64,000 bases of DNA from Thermoproteota archaeon (GTDB taxonomy: Archaea > Korarchaeota > Korarchaeia > Korarchaeales > Korarchaeaceae): NCBI GenBank assembly GCA_026986575.1, contig JALSOH010000004.1, forward strand, positions 124,001 to 188,000, read 5' to 3'. Below, piece by piece: positions 46,617-55,360 of this stretch. Every line of letters starts with the position of its first letter. The first letter of the stretch is position 1. Both the position numbers and the translations under genes were made by a program. A model generated the notes under the pieces. It saw nothing but the letters and a program-made list of their open reading frames with translations, was not told the origin of the DNA and searched no databases.

Positions 46617-47200
46617 TTGTATCTCCCTCTAGCCTCCACCTTGACCAGCCTGGCCAGCACCCTGTCAGAGAGTTCACCGCACTTCCGATATCCGCGGAGG
46701 AAGGATTGCCAGAGCGGCTCCCAATCGTCTCTGAGGGACTTGAGGGACCTCTTGAGCACGTAAAGGTCGACGGCATAGTCCTCAACGTCGTGGGTGTACT
46801 CAGCGAGGCCGAAGTCTATGAGGCATATTCCAGAGGGAGTCACCAGCGCGTTGTAGAGGGTAAGGTCGTTGTGGGCTATGTGGGACGAGTGGAGCTTGCA
46901 GGCCATGTCCCCGAAGATCTCCATCCTCTCGGGAGTGAGCTCCTCTGCAAGCCTCACGCCTTCTATGAACTCCATCATCAGTGAGTCCTTCCACACATCC
47001 AACACGGCCGGAACGCTCACCCCTCCCAGTCTAGCCCTCCTCATTAACCTAGCCTCCTTCCTAGTCCTCCCTCTCCTCAGGTGGATGTCCAAGTCGGGGT
47101 GCCTGTACCCCTTCCTGATCCTCCTCTTCACCACCACGGGGAGACCCATGAATTCGGTCCTGTAGAGCTCCGCCTCAGCTCCCCTGTATATCAGCTCCAT
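46613..47200 (-). CDS. bud32: KEOPS kinase/ATPase Bud32
   Basis: 195 residues: a minimal RIO-like kinase with invariant lysine in VVVKRRIRKGYRHP, the catalytic HNDLTLYNAL (usually HGDLTTSN) and LIDFGLAEY. Here it is a separate gene, not fused to Kae1. It supplies the ATPase step of t6A synthesis together with Cgi121 (43.2 kb). Confidence 0.94.
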   Translation of the reverse strand: MELIYRGAEAELYRTEFMGLPVVVKRRIRKGYRHPDLDIHLRRGRTRKEARLMRRARLGGVSVPAVLDVWKDSLMMEFIEGVRLAEELTPERMEIFGDMACKLHSSHIAHNDLTLYNALVTPSGICLIDFGLAEYTHDVEDYAVDLYVLKRSLKSLRDDWEPLWQSFLRGYRKCGELSDRVLARLVKVEARGRYK

Positions 47201-47209
47201 CCCATTAAC

Positions 47210-47878
47210 TCACCTCCAACCGAACTTACCCCTCAAGGGGACGAAGGCCACATCCGTGACCCTCTTGGTGACCATTCTCCCCTCAACCTTCTCGACTAGG
47301 AGGAGTTCCTGGCCCCAGAGACCCGGGGTCCCAACTGGGATGACCATCTTGCCGCCCTCCTTGAGCATTTCGAAGAGGGGTTTTGGAATGTCGGGCGCAG
47401 CGGCGGTCACTAGTATCCTATCGACCTTCACCCTCAGGGGAACCCCGGCGCCGCCATCCATGTTGAGCACATGGACTCTACAGGAGTACCCTGCGGCCAT
47501 CAGATTGTAACGCGCGAGAGTGGCCAAGTGGGGATTTATCTCGACACTCACCACGACTCCCCAAGTGTGGGGCGGCTCCTCCAATGGGGCCACTATCTCG
47601 GCCACAGTAGCTGCGTGGTATCCGCTGCCCGCCCCCACCTCAAGCACCACCTGGCCCACTTCCAAGTCCAAGAGCTCGTTCATCATGAAGACCATGTGGA
47701 GCGCGCTTATGGTCTGCCCCTCCCCTATAGGGAGGGGCGTGTCGGCGTAGACCACATCCTTATAGCTTTTGGGGACGAACATCTCCCTCTTGACCCTTTC
47801 AGCGGCTCTCCTGACCTTCTCGCTCCTTATAATTCCGAGTCTCACCAGCCTATCCACTAACGATTTATGAGTGTCCAT
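47210..47878 (-). CDS. pcm: Protein-L-isoaspartate O-methyltransferase
   Basis: 222 residues. The SAM motif VVLEVGAGSGYHAATVAEI, DTPLPIGEGQTISALHMV and GGKMVIPVG are the PCMT core. It repairs isoaspartyl damage, common in thermophiles. ATG 47878 (MDTHKSLVDRL) is the natural start; the open frame upstream runs antisense through the next gene. Confidence 0.93.
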   Translation of the reverse strand: MDTHKSLVDRLVRLGIIRSEKVRRAAERVKREMFVPKSYKDVVYADTPLPIGEGQTISALHMVFMMNELLDLEVGQVVLEVGAGSGYHAATVAEIVAPLEEPPHTWGVVVSVEINPHLATLARYNLMAAGYSCRVHVLNMDGGAGVPLRVKVDRILVTAAAPDIPKPLFEMLKEGGKMVIPVGTPGLWGQELLLVEKVEGRMVTKRVTDVAFVPLRGKFGWR

Positions 47879-47890
47879 TCGGGGAAACTT

Positions 47891-48301
47891 ATGCTGGAGG
47901 AAATAATAGCTTACGGGCACCCCAACATAACTGCCAAGCACAGGACCACGCTCCAAGTGACCAAGGACGAGGAGATAACCCCGAGGGCAGACTGCATCAT
48001 AGGGGTCAGGGCCGATAAGGCGGTGAGGGACCTCTCGCAGGAGCTTAAGTCCCACCTGATCGAAGGAGGGTCCGTGAGTATCACCATTTCGGTGGGAGGA
48101 ATGGAGTTCCGCCTGGAGGCGGTGGGAGATCCGAGACTCAGGCTCACTCACGCTAGGGATGCGGTCGTGAGGAGATCCGACTTCGTTGATGACAGGACCC
48201 TAGTCATCAGGTCCAGCGCCGCGGCTAGAGATCTGCCTAGGGAGATGGTGAGGGTCATGAGGAGGGCTGACGAGGTAGTGGTCATGGAGATAATCTTCTG
48301 A
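47891..48301 (+). CDS. DUF371 family archaeal protein
   Basis: About 136 residues. The N-terminal EEIIAYGHPNITAKHRTTLQ with TKDEEITPRADCIIGVRADK is the DUF371 pattern, a small archaeal family of unknown function, predicted to be a beta-rich nucleic-acid-associated protein. ATG 47891 is preferred to 47867, which would overlap the divergent pcm gene; GGGG lies upstream. Confidence 0.85.
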   Translation: MLEEIIAYGHPNITAKHRTTLQVTKDEEITPRADCIIGVRADKAVRDLSQELKSHLIEGGSVSITISVGGMEFRLEAVGDPRLRLTHARDAVVRRSDFVDDRTLVIRSSAAARDLPREMVRVMRRADEVVVMEIIF

Positions 48302-48304
48302 CGA

Positions 48305-49393
48305 TCAGTGAAACCCCTGAGCCACTGGATCCTTAGGTTTGATGATCTCCCTCAGGAAGGAGGTTGCGTAAGTCCCCCTATCGAGGAAGAAGGACAGGAT
48401 TAGGTTATTCTCTCTCCAAAGCGACGCTAGGGACTTGACCCTCGCCAGCGCCGCTCTGAGGTCTCCCAAGGCGCTTATCTCTGGAAGTTCCCTGAACAGG
48501 AACAGGTCCAATGATACGCTCTCCTCACTCAGCAAGTCCCTCAGCGCCTCAGACGCCCATCCCCTCACTCTAGTGTAGGCCCCAGGAATGGGTAGCACCA
48601 ACTCGCCATCTTCGGGGTAGAGGGCCACCTCACCGTTCTCCTTGATGACGAGATCTCCCTCCCTGGGGTTGAGGCCCTCAAGCAACCTCTTTGATAGGAG
48701 CACGTTGAAGAGGTAGGATTGGTAGGAGTGAACGTAGAACCTGAGCAGCTCAACTCCCACCTCGCTAGCCAACTGCCTCAGGCTCCTACCTTGGGTCTCG
48801 TACCCCTGCTCCGCCATCATCGATGTGGCTGACCTGAGGTCCCTGAGGATGAGGGCCCTTCCTATTTCATGATTGAAGGGGGGCCTCACCCCGAACCTCT
48901 GGTAGGAGAAGAAGTTGGGGAACCTGTCGGGTATTGAGGGGGTTAACGCGCCCCCCCGAACAACTACGGTGAAGTGGTTACCGTCGTTCCTCCCCTTAGA
49001 TAGGGGTTCGTGGAGCCGTCCCACTGGCCTGATCCACACGCCATTTCTGACCTCTCTGAGCCTGAATCTCCCCTCCAGCGAGAAGAACTGGAAGGCAATG
49101 GCTCTGGCATCCTTCAGTCCTGCGTACCTGACTCGACCACCCAGTTCCCTGTTGATGAGGGAGGCGAGCTCCCTAGTCCCCATTTTGGTGAATTTGGCGG
49201 CCACCACATAGTGGCAGGGTCCCTCCGACGGGAAGTCCTCCACCCCTAGGAGGACCCGAGATGCCCTCCTTCTCATGAGGACTTCGTCCACTATGAAATC
49301 GCTGAGCCTCTCTTTTATCCTCCCGCCGATTCCATCACCTTCAGTGAGGTAAGTCAGCATCCCCAACCTCTCGTCCAGTTCGGGCACTCTCAC
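48305..49393 (-). CDS. truD: tRNA pseudouridine synthase TruD
   Basis: 362 residues. TruD motifs: the catalytic aspartate in YAGLKDARAIAFQ, GNHFTVVV, and NFFSYQRFGVRPP. The C-terminal YVHSYQSYLFN is also conserved. It modifies U13 of tRNAs. It starts at GTG 49393, overlapping the Pth2 stop by four bases. Confidence 0.93.
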   Translation of the reverse strand: MRVPELDERLGMLTYLTEGDGIGGRIKERLSDFIVDEVLMRRRASRVLLGVEDFPSEGPCHYVVAAKFTKMGTRELASLINRELGGRVRYAGLKDARAIAFQFFSLEGRFRLREVRNGVWIRPVGRLHEPLSKGRNDGNHFTVVVRGGALTPSIPDRFPNFFSYQRFGVRPPFNHEIGRALILRDLRSATSMMAEQGYETQGRSLRQLASEVGVELLRFYVHSYQSYLFNVLLSKRLLEGLNPREGDLVIKENGEVALYPEDGELVLPIPGAYTRVRGWASEALRDLLSEESVSLDLFLFRELPEISALGDLRAALARVKSLASLWRENNLILSFFLDRGTYATSFLREIIKPKDPVAQGFH

Positions 49394-49746
49394 CTGTACA
49401 GCCTCAGCCTCCCGGTGACCCTATCGATCCTCTCGCTCTCGTGGGGCCCTATCCCAACGGCCGTGGGGGTTCCGGGTTCCAGCTCGGTCAGGCCAGCATC
49501 CCTTATCAGGACAGCAGGCAGGCCCTTCTCCAGAGCCTCCCGGTAGACATCCATGAGCTCATCCTCGCTCCCCACCTGAACGACCACCTTCTTAGCCCCT
49601 TCATCCCTCCACATCCTGTACACATCCGGCATCCTCTTTCTCACCACTTCCGCTGCCTCAAGTGATGCGTGGGCTACCTGAACCGCAAGTTTGCCGCAGC
49701 TCATTCCCAGATCCTTCCTCACCACTATGACCTGCTTGTACCTCAC
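49390..49746 (-). CDS. pth2: Peptidyl-tRNA hydrolase, Pth2 type
   Basis: 118 residues: KQVIVVRKDLGMSCGKLAVQ, HASLEAAE and the C-terminal DAGLTELEPGTPTAVGIGP are Pth2 hallmarks. GTG 49746 is set by GGAGGGTG; the longer frame overlaps the glycosyltransferase gene. It releases peptides from peptidyl-tRNA. Confidence 0.95.
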   Translation of the reverse strand: MRYKQVIVVRKDLGMSCGKLAVQVAHASLEAAEVVRKRMPDVYRMWRDEGAKKVVVQVGSEDELMDVYREALEKGLPAVLIRDAGLTELEPGTPTAVGIGPHESERIDRVTGRLRLYR

Positions 49747-50816
49747 GAGAACACCCTCCCAAGCAATCTCAAGTAGTCGAGGGCCACATGTCTCCACGTC
49801 CTAGATAGGGCCTTATCCCTTCCTCTCTCACCCATCTCCTTCCTGAGATCGTCGTTCAGTAGGAGGAAGGCCACTCTGTCTGCCATCTTCTCGGCATTCC
49901 TCTCCTCGATGTAACCATTCACCCCGTCCTCCACGAGGTCCCTAGCCCCACCCACATCGGTGGTGATCACTGGAGTGCCAGCAGCCATCGCCTCCCTTAT
50001 AACCAATCCGTAGCCTTCGAATCTGGCTGGATGAAGGAGGAGATCAGCTGCTCTATAATATTTGACCGTCTCCTCGAACTTCTTACGGCCTAGGAGGATG
50101 ATACGGTCCCTCACGCCTAGACGAGCGGCTTTCTCCTCTATGATCCTTCTGAGGGGACCTTCCCCAATTAGTAAAAAATTCGCAACGACCTCCTTCTTCA
50201 TCAGGAAGGCTGCTATCTCCGGGACCATGTCGAACCCCTTAGCCTCAATCAGGGCTCCAACCGATAAAACCAGCTTGTTTCCGGGATCCAAACCCAAATC
50301 CTCTCTCACCTCCTCCCTAGGAGGGAGTGCTAGAAAGGGATCTGGATCTATCCCTCCCGGTATGACATCGCTTACCTCTATGCCCGAATCTTCGAGGCGC
50401 TCGGCCAACCAACTACTCACTGAGATCACAGCTTCAGCCCTAGAGGATGCAATTCTAGAGAGGCGGGGCGAGATCCTGAGATCACTGCCGTGAAACGTGA
50501 CTGTATAGGGTACTCCGAGGAAGCTTGCGAGCCAGGCAGCGACACCGGAGGTTATGGCGTATTGGGCTAGGGCTACATCCGGTTCCTCCCTAACTAGTGA
50601 GAACGCCGAATAGGTCATGAACGCGAGCCCCCTCAGACCCCGAATCCTCACATTAGGGGACCTCCTCACCTGCTCCCCCCACCTAGATCTGGCGTAGTAA
50701 TAGGAGACGACGACCACGTTGTGTCCCAAAGAAGCGAGTTCTCCCGCCAAGTACGTGGTGTATATCTGCACGCCGCCCATATCTGGGTGGTAGGGCCCCA
50801 CGAGCGCTATCCTCAT
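49743..50816 (-). CDS. Glycosyltransferase, GT4 (GT-B fold)
   Basis: 357 residues. N-terminal GPYHPDMGGVQIYTTYLAGE and C-terminal LLLHPARFEGYGLVIREAMA with the EX7E pattern are typical of GT4 retaining glycosyltransferases that add sugars to lipids or polysaccharides. ATG 50816 gives the normal MRIALVGPY start; it has no clear ribosome site and the message may be leaderless. It is the first gene of the pth2-truD operon. Confidence 0.9.
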   Translation of the reverse strand: MRIALVGPYHPDMGGVQIYTTYLAGELASLGHNVVVVSYYYARSRWGEQVRRSPNVRIRGLRGLAFMTYSAFSLVREEPDVALAQYAITSGVAAWLASFLGVPYTVTFHGSDLRISPRLSRIASSRAEAVISVSSWLAERLEDSGIEVSDVIPGGIDPDPFLALPPREEVREDLGLDPGNKLVLSVGALIEAKGFDMVPEIAAFLMKKEVVANFLLIGEGPLRRIIEEKAARLGVRDRIILLGRKKFEETVKYYRAADLLLHPARFEGYGLVIREAMAAGTPVITTDVGGARDLVEDGVNGYIEERNAEKMADRVAFLLLNDDLRKEMGERGRDKALSRTWRHVALDYLRLLGRVFS

Positions 50817-50892
50817 CTGGAGGAGTTGACAGTTCGACTTGATAAAGACCAAGGTTTAATTCGAGGGAGCGGCGGAATAACTGTGACCTCCC

Positions 50893-51921
50893 ATGGGGGT
50901 CAAGATAGGTGATCTGATAATCAAGAAGGTGGAGCTCAGGCTGAAGGACCTATCTGGAAGGAGGTTGGCCCTCGATGCGTTCAACGCTATGTATCAGTTC
51001 CTCGCCAAGATAAGGCAGCCCGACGGCACGCCCCTAATGACTAGCAGGGGGGAGATAACCAGTGTCCACTCTGGGATCTTCTACAGGACCGCGAACCTGT
51101 TGAAGGAAGGGATAATTCCCGTCTACGTTTTCGATGGGGAGCCACCGGAGTTCAAGGCCGAGACAGTTGAGGAGCGCATAAGGGCTAGGGAGGAGGCTGG
51201 AGAGAGGTGGAAGGAAGCCCTCCAGAAGGGAGATCTGGAGGAGGCTAGGAAGTACGCCCAAGCAGCGTTGATGGTTACGGATGAGATGGTGGAGGATGCC
51301 AAGCAGATACTCCGACTGATGGGCGTTCCAGTCGTGCAAGCGCTAAGTGAGGGTGAAGCCCAAGCTGCCCATATGGCCGCCAAAGGGGATGTCTGGGCAG
51401 CCGCCTCCCAAGATTACGACTCCCTCTTGTTCGGCGCGCCAAAGCTCGTTAGAAATGTTACGATCACAGGCAAGAGGAAGCTCCCCGGGAAGAACATATA
51501 CATTGATGTGCATCCCGAGTTAATAGAGTTAAAGGATGTTTTGAATGCTCACGGGATCACTAGGGAGCAGCTGATACTCATAGGCATCTTAGTGGGGACC
51601 GACTACAACCCCGGTGGTGTCAGGGGGATAGGGGTAAAGAGGGCACTGGAGCTTGTGAAGAGATTCCCGAAGCCCGAGATCCTCTTCTCCAAGGTGAATT
51701 GGGAGTTCGATGTGGATCCCCAAAGCATATTAGAGTTCTTCCTGAATCCACCCACCACCGACGACTACGACATCAACCTGAGGAGACCCGACAGGGAAGG
51801 ATTGCTTAAGTTCATGGTTGAGGAGCACGAATTCTCGGAGGACAGGGTGAGAAAGGTGATAGATGAGGTAGAGGAGGCATACAAGATGTTGGCAGGAGGA
51901 GGATTGGAGGCCTGGTTCTGA
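50893..51921 (+). CDS. fen: Flap endonuclease 1
   Basis: 342 residues: N-terminal [21 protein letters not shown], the FDGEPPEFK segment, [20 protein letters not shown] and [13 protein letters not shown]. The C-terminal GGGLEAWF is a PCNA-interaction peptide lacking the usual first glutamine. It trims Okazaki flaps. ATG 50893 is at the conserved start. Confidence 0.96.
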   Translation: MGVKIGDLIIKKVELRLKDLSGRRLALDAFNAMYQFLAKIRQPDGTPLMTSRGEITSVHSGIFYRTANLLKEGIIPVYVFDGEPPEFKAETVEERIRAREEAGERWKEALQKGDLEEARKYAQAALMVTDEMVEDAKQILRLMGVPVVQALSEGEAQAAHMAAKGDVWAAASQDYDSLLFGAPKLVRNVTITGKRKLPGKNIYIDVHPELIELKDVLNAHGITREQLILIGILVGTDYNPGGVRGIGVKRALELVKRFPKPEILFSKVNWEFDVDPQSILEFFLNPPTTDDYDINLRRPDREGLLKFMVEEHEFSEDRVRKVIDEVEEAYKMLAGGGLEAWF

Positions 51922-51926
51922 GCCGC

Positions 51927-52175
51927 TCACTCCTCGTCCGGTGTCAGATATCTCCTCTCACCGGCTATTTCGATGAGCAGCTCTCCCTTCTTACCGCTCG
52001 CTGATGTGACGACTTTGCCCATTACCTCCAGCTTAAGTAGGGCCTCCTCTATCTGTGAGAGCGATACTCCCGGTATTTTGGAGGAGACCAGCTCGTACAG
52101 GTCCCTGTCGTTTATTACCTTCTTGCTCCTGACCACATCGTAGACTACTGTGAGGAGGGGTAGGTTCCGGGACAT
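51927..52175 (-). CDS. Small winged-helix protein, unknown
   Basis: 82 residues, predicted helix-turn-helix (RDLYELVSSKIPGVSLSQIE, EALLKLEVMGKVV) with a beta wing. It directly follows the EF1-beta gene (stop-to-start gap zero), so it is co-transcribed. No named family recognised. Confidence 0.65.
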   Translation of the reverse strand: MSRNLPLLTVVYDVVRSKKVINDRDLYELVSSKIPGVSLSQIEEALLKLEVMGKVVTSASGKKGELLIEIAGERRYLTPDEE

Positions 52176-52445
52176 TCAGCCCGCCCTGCTCACTCTCTCA
52201 AGTTCAGCGCTGCTCACTCCTTCGATGCCCTGTATGACCTCCATTATCCTGTCGGTTATTCCGTCCTCCTCTGGGGCGGTGAGCACCACGCTGAGGGCCG
52301 TTATCCCAAAGCCGATGGGTTTCTCCTCGTAGCTCTCTAGACTACTCCCGATTGAGGAGAGGGCCTTCCTGAGGTCCTCAACGATCTTGGCCGATTCTAC
52401 GCTCCCATCGAGGAGCACCCTCACTAGAGCCATTATCCTAGCCAT
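52176..52445 (-). CDS. ef1b: Translation elongation factor aEF1-beta
   Basis: 89 residues, the single alpha-beta domain that exchanges nucleotide on aEF1A: LSSIGSSLESYEEKPIGFGI and TALSVVLTAPEED are the conserved core, ending in the EGVSSAELERVSR strand-helix. It sits behind a zinc-ribbon protein gene, its usual archaeal neighbour. Confidence 0.93.
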   Translation of the reverse strand: MARIMALVRVLLDGSVESAKIVEDLRKALSSIGSSLESYEEKPIGFGITALSVVLTAPEEDGITDRIMEVIQGIEGVSSAELERVSRAG

Positions 52446-52455
52446 TCAGACCACC

Positions 52456-52662
52456 TCACGGACCGACGAATCCGCAGTTGGGACAGACATACTCGTTGGC
52501 CTGCTTCCTGCAGACCTTGCACCTTATTATGATAGCCTCTCCGCAGTTAGGGCAGCGGAAGGCCACGAACCCCTGCTCGTAAGTGACCTTCTTACCGCAT
52601 GAGGTGCAGTAAACATCCTCGTCGGGAGGTATTAGGGTGAAGACTAGGCTCTCGCTGGACAC
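52456..52662 (-). CDS. Zinc-ribbon protein (HVO_2753-like)
   Basis: 68 residues with four Cys pairs: YCTSCGKK, FRCPNCGEA, RCKVCRK and YVCPNCGF. Archaeal proteins of this size upstream of EF1-beta are predicted RNA-binding zinc fingers. GTG 52662 follows GGTGTGATG; an earlier frame start at 52692 lacks a site. Confidence 0.85.
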   Translation of the reverse strand: MSSESLVFTLIPPDEDVYCTSCGKKVTYEQGFVAFRCPNCGEAIIIRCKVCRKQANEYVCPNCGFVGP

Positions 52663-52710
52663 TTCATCACACCGGTAAGGGCCCCGCCCCACGGTAATTT
52701 AAAGATGTCC

Positions 52711-53694
52711 CTAACTGGTCTGCGACCTGAACCTCTCAGTTAGGGTCACCAAGTAGGTCTTGCCGTACTTCTTCCTCTCCACGACCTTCCTATCGACTAG
52801 ATCCTTCAATAGTCTGCTTATCTTTGGTTTGGAGAACCCGGTCAGCTCGGGGAGCTCCTCCTGCGACACCTCGCCTCTCTCCATGACGACCTCTATGAGC
52901 TTCCTCTCATCCACGGTGAAGAAATCCATTATGTCGGAGGGACCCGGCTTGGGCCTCAGCCTGTAGATCAGGATCGCTACTGCCAGGCCGGCAAGCAGAC
53001 CCGTGAGGAGGGGGAGGGGTTTGAGGATCTCCCTTATTATGAACGAGGGTGACCATCCGCCTGAGAAGGGTTTGCTACCTCCTATCTCTCCGATGACCTC
53101 CACATTATAACCATGAGATGTGAACTTAGCTGCCTCCTCCCTATCTAGGCTACTACCTATCACCACCAAACTCTTCACATCCTTGAGGTGCTCCTTCAGG
53201 GCCGCTTCAAAGCCCTCGGGAGGCCTGCCGTTCATCGTGTAGATTATCGGGGCGTTCCTCTCCACGGCAACAGAGAGTGCCACCATGTAGTAGGAGGAAT
53301 TGAGCCCGTCAGCCAGCACCACTGAATCGCAGTCGTTCCAGTAGTACATAGCTAGGAGGAGGGATGTGTCGAGCCTAGTCGCCCCCCCTATCCTGCTGAC
53401 GGTCGCCCCCATTCTCCGCAGCTTTTCCTCGAATTCAATAGGGACGGCGTTAGGGGCACCTATTATGAGGATGCTCATGCCCTTACGGAACCTCATGAAC
53501 CCGGAGAGGAGGTTGAGCACCTCTCCCTCGTTGTCTGCCGTTAGATGCATGACCCAAGATCCGTGGGTTATACCGTAGGCCATGGCCACTGCCCAATCGG
53601 TGTATATGTCTCCCCTCACGATTACGGCGTCGAAACGAGCTTGCTGTCCCGAGAGGGGGATCAGGGGTATGATCAGAATGATCAGCAGGAGGAT
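52711..53694 (-). CDS. Secreted CWB2-like domain, membrane anchor and cytoplasmic winged helix
   Basis: About 328 residues. An N-terminal hydrophobic leader (ILLLIILIIPLIPLSG) is followed by an extracytoplasmic domain resembling cell-wall-binding repeat 2 (GGATRLDTSLLLAMYYW, CDSVVLADGLNSSYYMVALS), a membrane helix (LLTGLLAGLAVAILIY) and a winged helix (VSQEELPELTGFSKPKISRL, LLKDLVDRKVVERKKYG). The order suggests a membrane-bound regulator sensing the cell surface. The frame has no ATG, GTG or TTG between the tRNA-Arg gene and the leader; only ATC/CTG codons or an ATG at 53778, before the tRNA, are available. Confidence 0.75.
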   Translation of the reverse strand: MLLLIILIIPLIPLSGQQARFDAVIVRGDIYTDWAVAMAYGITHGSWVMHLTADNEGEVLNLLSGFMRFRKGMSILIIGAPNAVPIEFEEKLRRMGATVSRIGGATRLDTSLLLAMYYWNDCDSVVLADGLNSSYYMVALSVAVERNAPIIYTMNGRPPEGFEAALKEHLKDVKSLVVIGSSLDREEAAKFTSHGYNVEVIGEIGGSKPFSGGWSPSFIIREILKPLPLLTGLLAGLAVAILIYRLRPKPGPSDIMDFFTVDERKLIEVVMERGEVSQEELPELTGFSKPKISRLLKDLVDRKVVERKKYGKTYLVTLTERFRSQTS

Positions 53695-53772
53695 GGCGGG
53701 CCCGCCGGGACTTGAACCCGGGACCTCCGGCTCCGCAGGCCGGCGCTCTGATCCTTGCTGAGCTACGGGCCC
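53694..53772 (-). tRNA. tRNA-Arg(GCG)
   Basis: Acceptor GGGCCCG/CGGGCCC, anticodon stem CCGGC/GCCGG with loop CTGCGGA, CCA encoded. The last base of CCA is the first base of the reading frame of the following membrane-protein gene. Confidence 0.95.
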
Positions 53773-53828
53773 GCTCATTTGAAACCCTCCAAGTGAGAGG
53801 AGTTTGTGGATTGAAAAAGGTTAATGGA

Positions 53829-53993
53829 TCACTTCCTCACGAGCTTGGTCTTCTTCAGCCGGAGGTTCTTGCTCCTGCACCTCCTGCATCTAGTAGCGCT
53901 TAGGGGATTCCTAGCGCCGCATTTCCTGCATATCTTGTATCCCAGCAGGGCTTTCATAGCCACACTCCTTTTGAACGGGTCTTCTATCGGCAT
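53829..53993 (-). CDS. rpl40e: Large-subunit ribosomal protein eL40
   Basis: 54 residues: MPIEDPFKRSVAMKALLGYK, then a zinc ribbon with ICRKCGARNPL and TRCRRCRS, and a basic end (KLVRK). This is the archaeal eL40 without ubiquitin. GGGAGATCG lies just before ATG 53993. It is upstream of tRNA-Arg on the same strand. Confidence 0.93.
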   Translation of the reverse strand: MPIEDPFKRSVAMKALLGYKICRKCGARNPLSATRCRRCRSKNLRLKKTKLVRK

Positions 53994-54062
53994 TTCGATC
54001 TCCCAGCTAGGGGCATCGCACGGCTTGATAAAACTTTATGCTTGTGGATCGTGGGATAGATC

Positions 54063-54413
54063 ATGGGCTCGGGATTGAGGGAAAGGGTGCTCAGGGAGCT
54101 TAGTGGGCCGGAGGTTCTCCATCTCAGGGAGCTCTTGAGGAAGCTGGATGTCTCCATCTCCGAACTCAAGCCTGTACTGGAGGAGATGGTGAGAGAAGGA
54201 CTGGTAGAGAAGTTCTCTCATGGAGGATACACTTTCTACAGGATAACTAGTGAGGGTAAGGGGTTCCTGCTTCAGATGGAGGCCGAATCCCAACTCACAA
54301 ATGAGGGGATGGGGATAGAGGCGGAAGTGGATGAGGATTCAGAAAGAAGTACTGAAGAAGGTGAAAGTGAGGATACAGAGGGTGGAGGTCAGGTGGACGA
54401 TTCGATGGCTTAG
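54063..54413 (+). CDS. Winged-helix protein with acidic tail
   Basis: 116 residues. Residues 1-70 form a winged helix ([40 protein letters not shown]); the last 45 are strongly acidic (Glu/Asp-rich). TATA-like AAACTTTATG is about 25 bases upstream, so the message is probably leaderless. Likely a transcription regulator; target unknown. Confidence 0.7.
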   Translation: MGSGLRERVLRELSGPEVLHLRELLRKLDVSISELKPVLEEMVREGLVEKFSHGGYTFYRITSEGKGFLLQMEAESQLTNEGMGIEAEVDEDSERSTEEGESEDTEGGGQVDDSMA

Positions 54414-55300
54414 GCTAACCCCCTTTCCTTCATCGCTTTCTCCAGTAAGGAAGCTATTTCGAACGGTGTCTTGGCCACTGGCACCCCGGCTTCCCTGAAT
54501 GCCGCTTCCTTGCTCTTCACGGTACCTTGTCCCCCAGTTATTATTGCTCCCGCGTGTCCCATCCTCTTGCCGGGAGGTGCGGTCCTTCCAGCCACGTACG
54601 CCACCACCGGCTTTGGATAGTTCGTCTCCTTTATGTAACGAGCGGCCCTCTCCTCAGCATCCCCTCCGATTTCTCCTACCAAGACAACTGCCTTCGTTTC
54701 TGGATCCTTCTTAAACATCTCCAGCACCTCTATGAAGTTCAGTCCAGTTATCGGATCCCCGCCTATGCCTATGGTCGTGCTTGATCCGTAGCCGTCCTCC
54801 TTGAGTGAGATAGAGATCTCATAGGTTAGTGTTCCGCTCCTCGATACTATCCCGACCGGCCCGGGAGTGAAGGCATCAGCGGGCATTATCCCTATCTTCA
54901 CCCTGCCTGGCGCGATTATACCGGGGCAGTTGGGTCCTATTATTGTGGCTCCCTTGCTTTTCGCGTAACTCACGAACTTGGCCGTGTCATGGACGGGTAT
55001 GCCCTCGGTTATCACCACCACTAGAGGTATTCCGTTATCGACGGCCTCGACGACCGCATCCAAGGCGAAGGGAGCTGGCACGAATATTATGGAGGCGTCT
55101 ATCGATCCTACCTCCTTAATCGCTTCCTCTACCGTGTCGAAGACCGGAACACCGTGCACCTCCGTCCCCGCCTTTCCTGGAGTAACTCCAGCGACCACGT
55201 TCGTTCCATAATCAAGCATGAGCTTCGTGTGGATTGTTCCCTGCCTTCCAGTAATGCCCTGAACGAGCACCTTCATGCCCTCGCGTACCAGTATCGCCAT
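54410..55300 (-). CDS. sucD: Succinyl-CoA synthetase alpha subunit
   Basis: 296 residues: CoA-binding Rossmann part ([19 protein letters not shown]), [11 protein letters not shown], and the phosphohistidine in [10 protein letters not shown]. It works with SucC, which is divergent and only 60 bases away, an unusual head-to-head arrangement, since the genes are usually in tandem. ATG 55300 follows GGTGATCGG. Confidence 0.95.
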   Translation of the reverse strand: MAILVREGMKVLVQGITGRQGTIHTKLMLDYGTNVVAGVTPGKAGTEVHGVPVFDTVEEAIKEVGSIDASIIFVPAPFALDAVVEAVDNGIPLVVVITEGIPVHDTAKFVSYAKSKGATIIGPNCPGIIAPGRVKIGIMPADAFTPGPVGIVSRSGTLTYEISISLKEDGYGSSTTIGIGGDPITGLNFIEVLEMFKKDPETKAVVLVGEIGGDAEERAARYIKETNYPKPVVAYVAGRTAPPGKRMGHAGAIITGGQGTVKSKEAAFREAGVPVAKTPFEIASLLEKAMKERGLA

Positions 55301-55360
55301 CCGATCACCGGGTCCAATCGGCGGTGTAATGATTAAAATTATCGATGGAAGGATTGCCCT

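Noticed and set aside
47879-48151. Upstream 90-codon extension of the PCMT gene
   Set aside because: It is antisense to the DUF371 gene and the natural PCMT N-terminus begins at ATG 47878.
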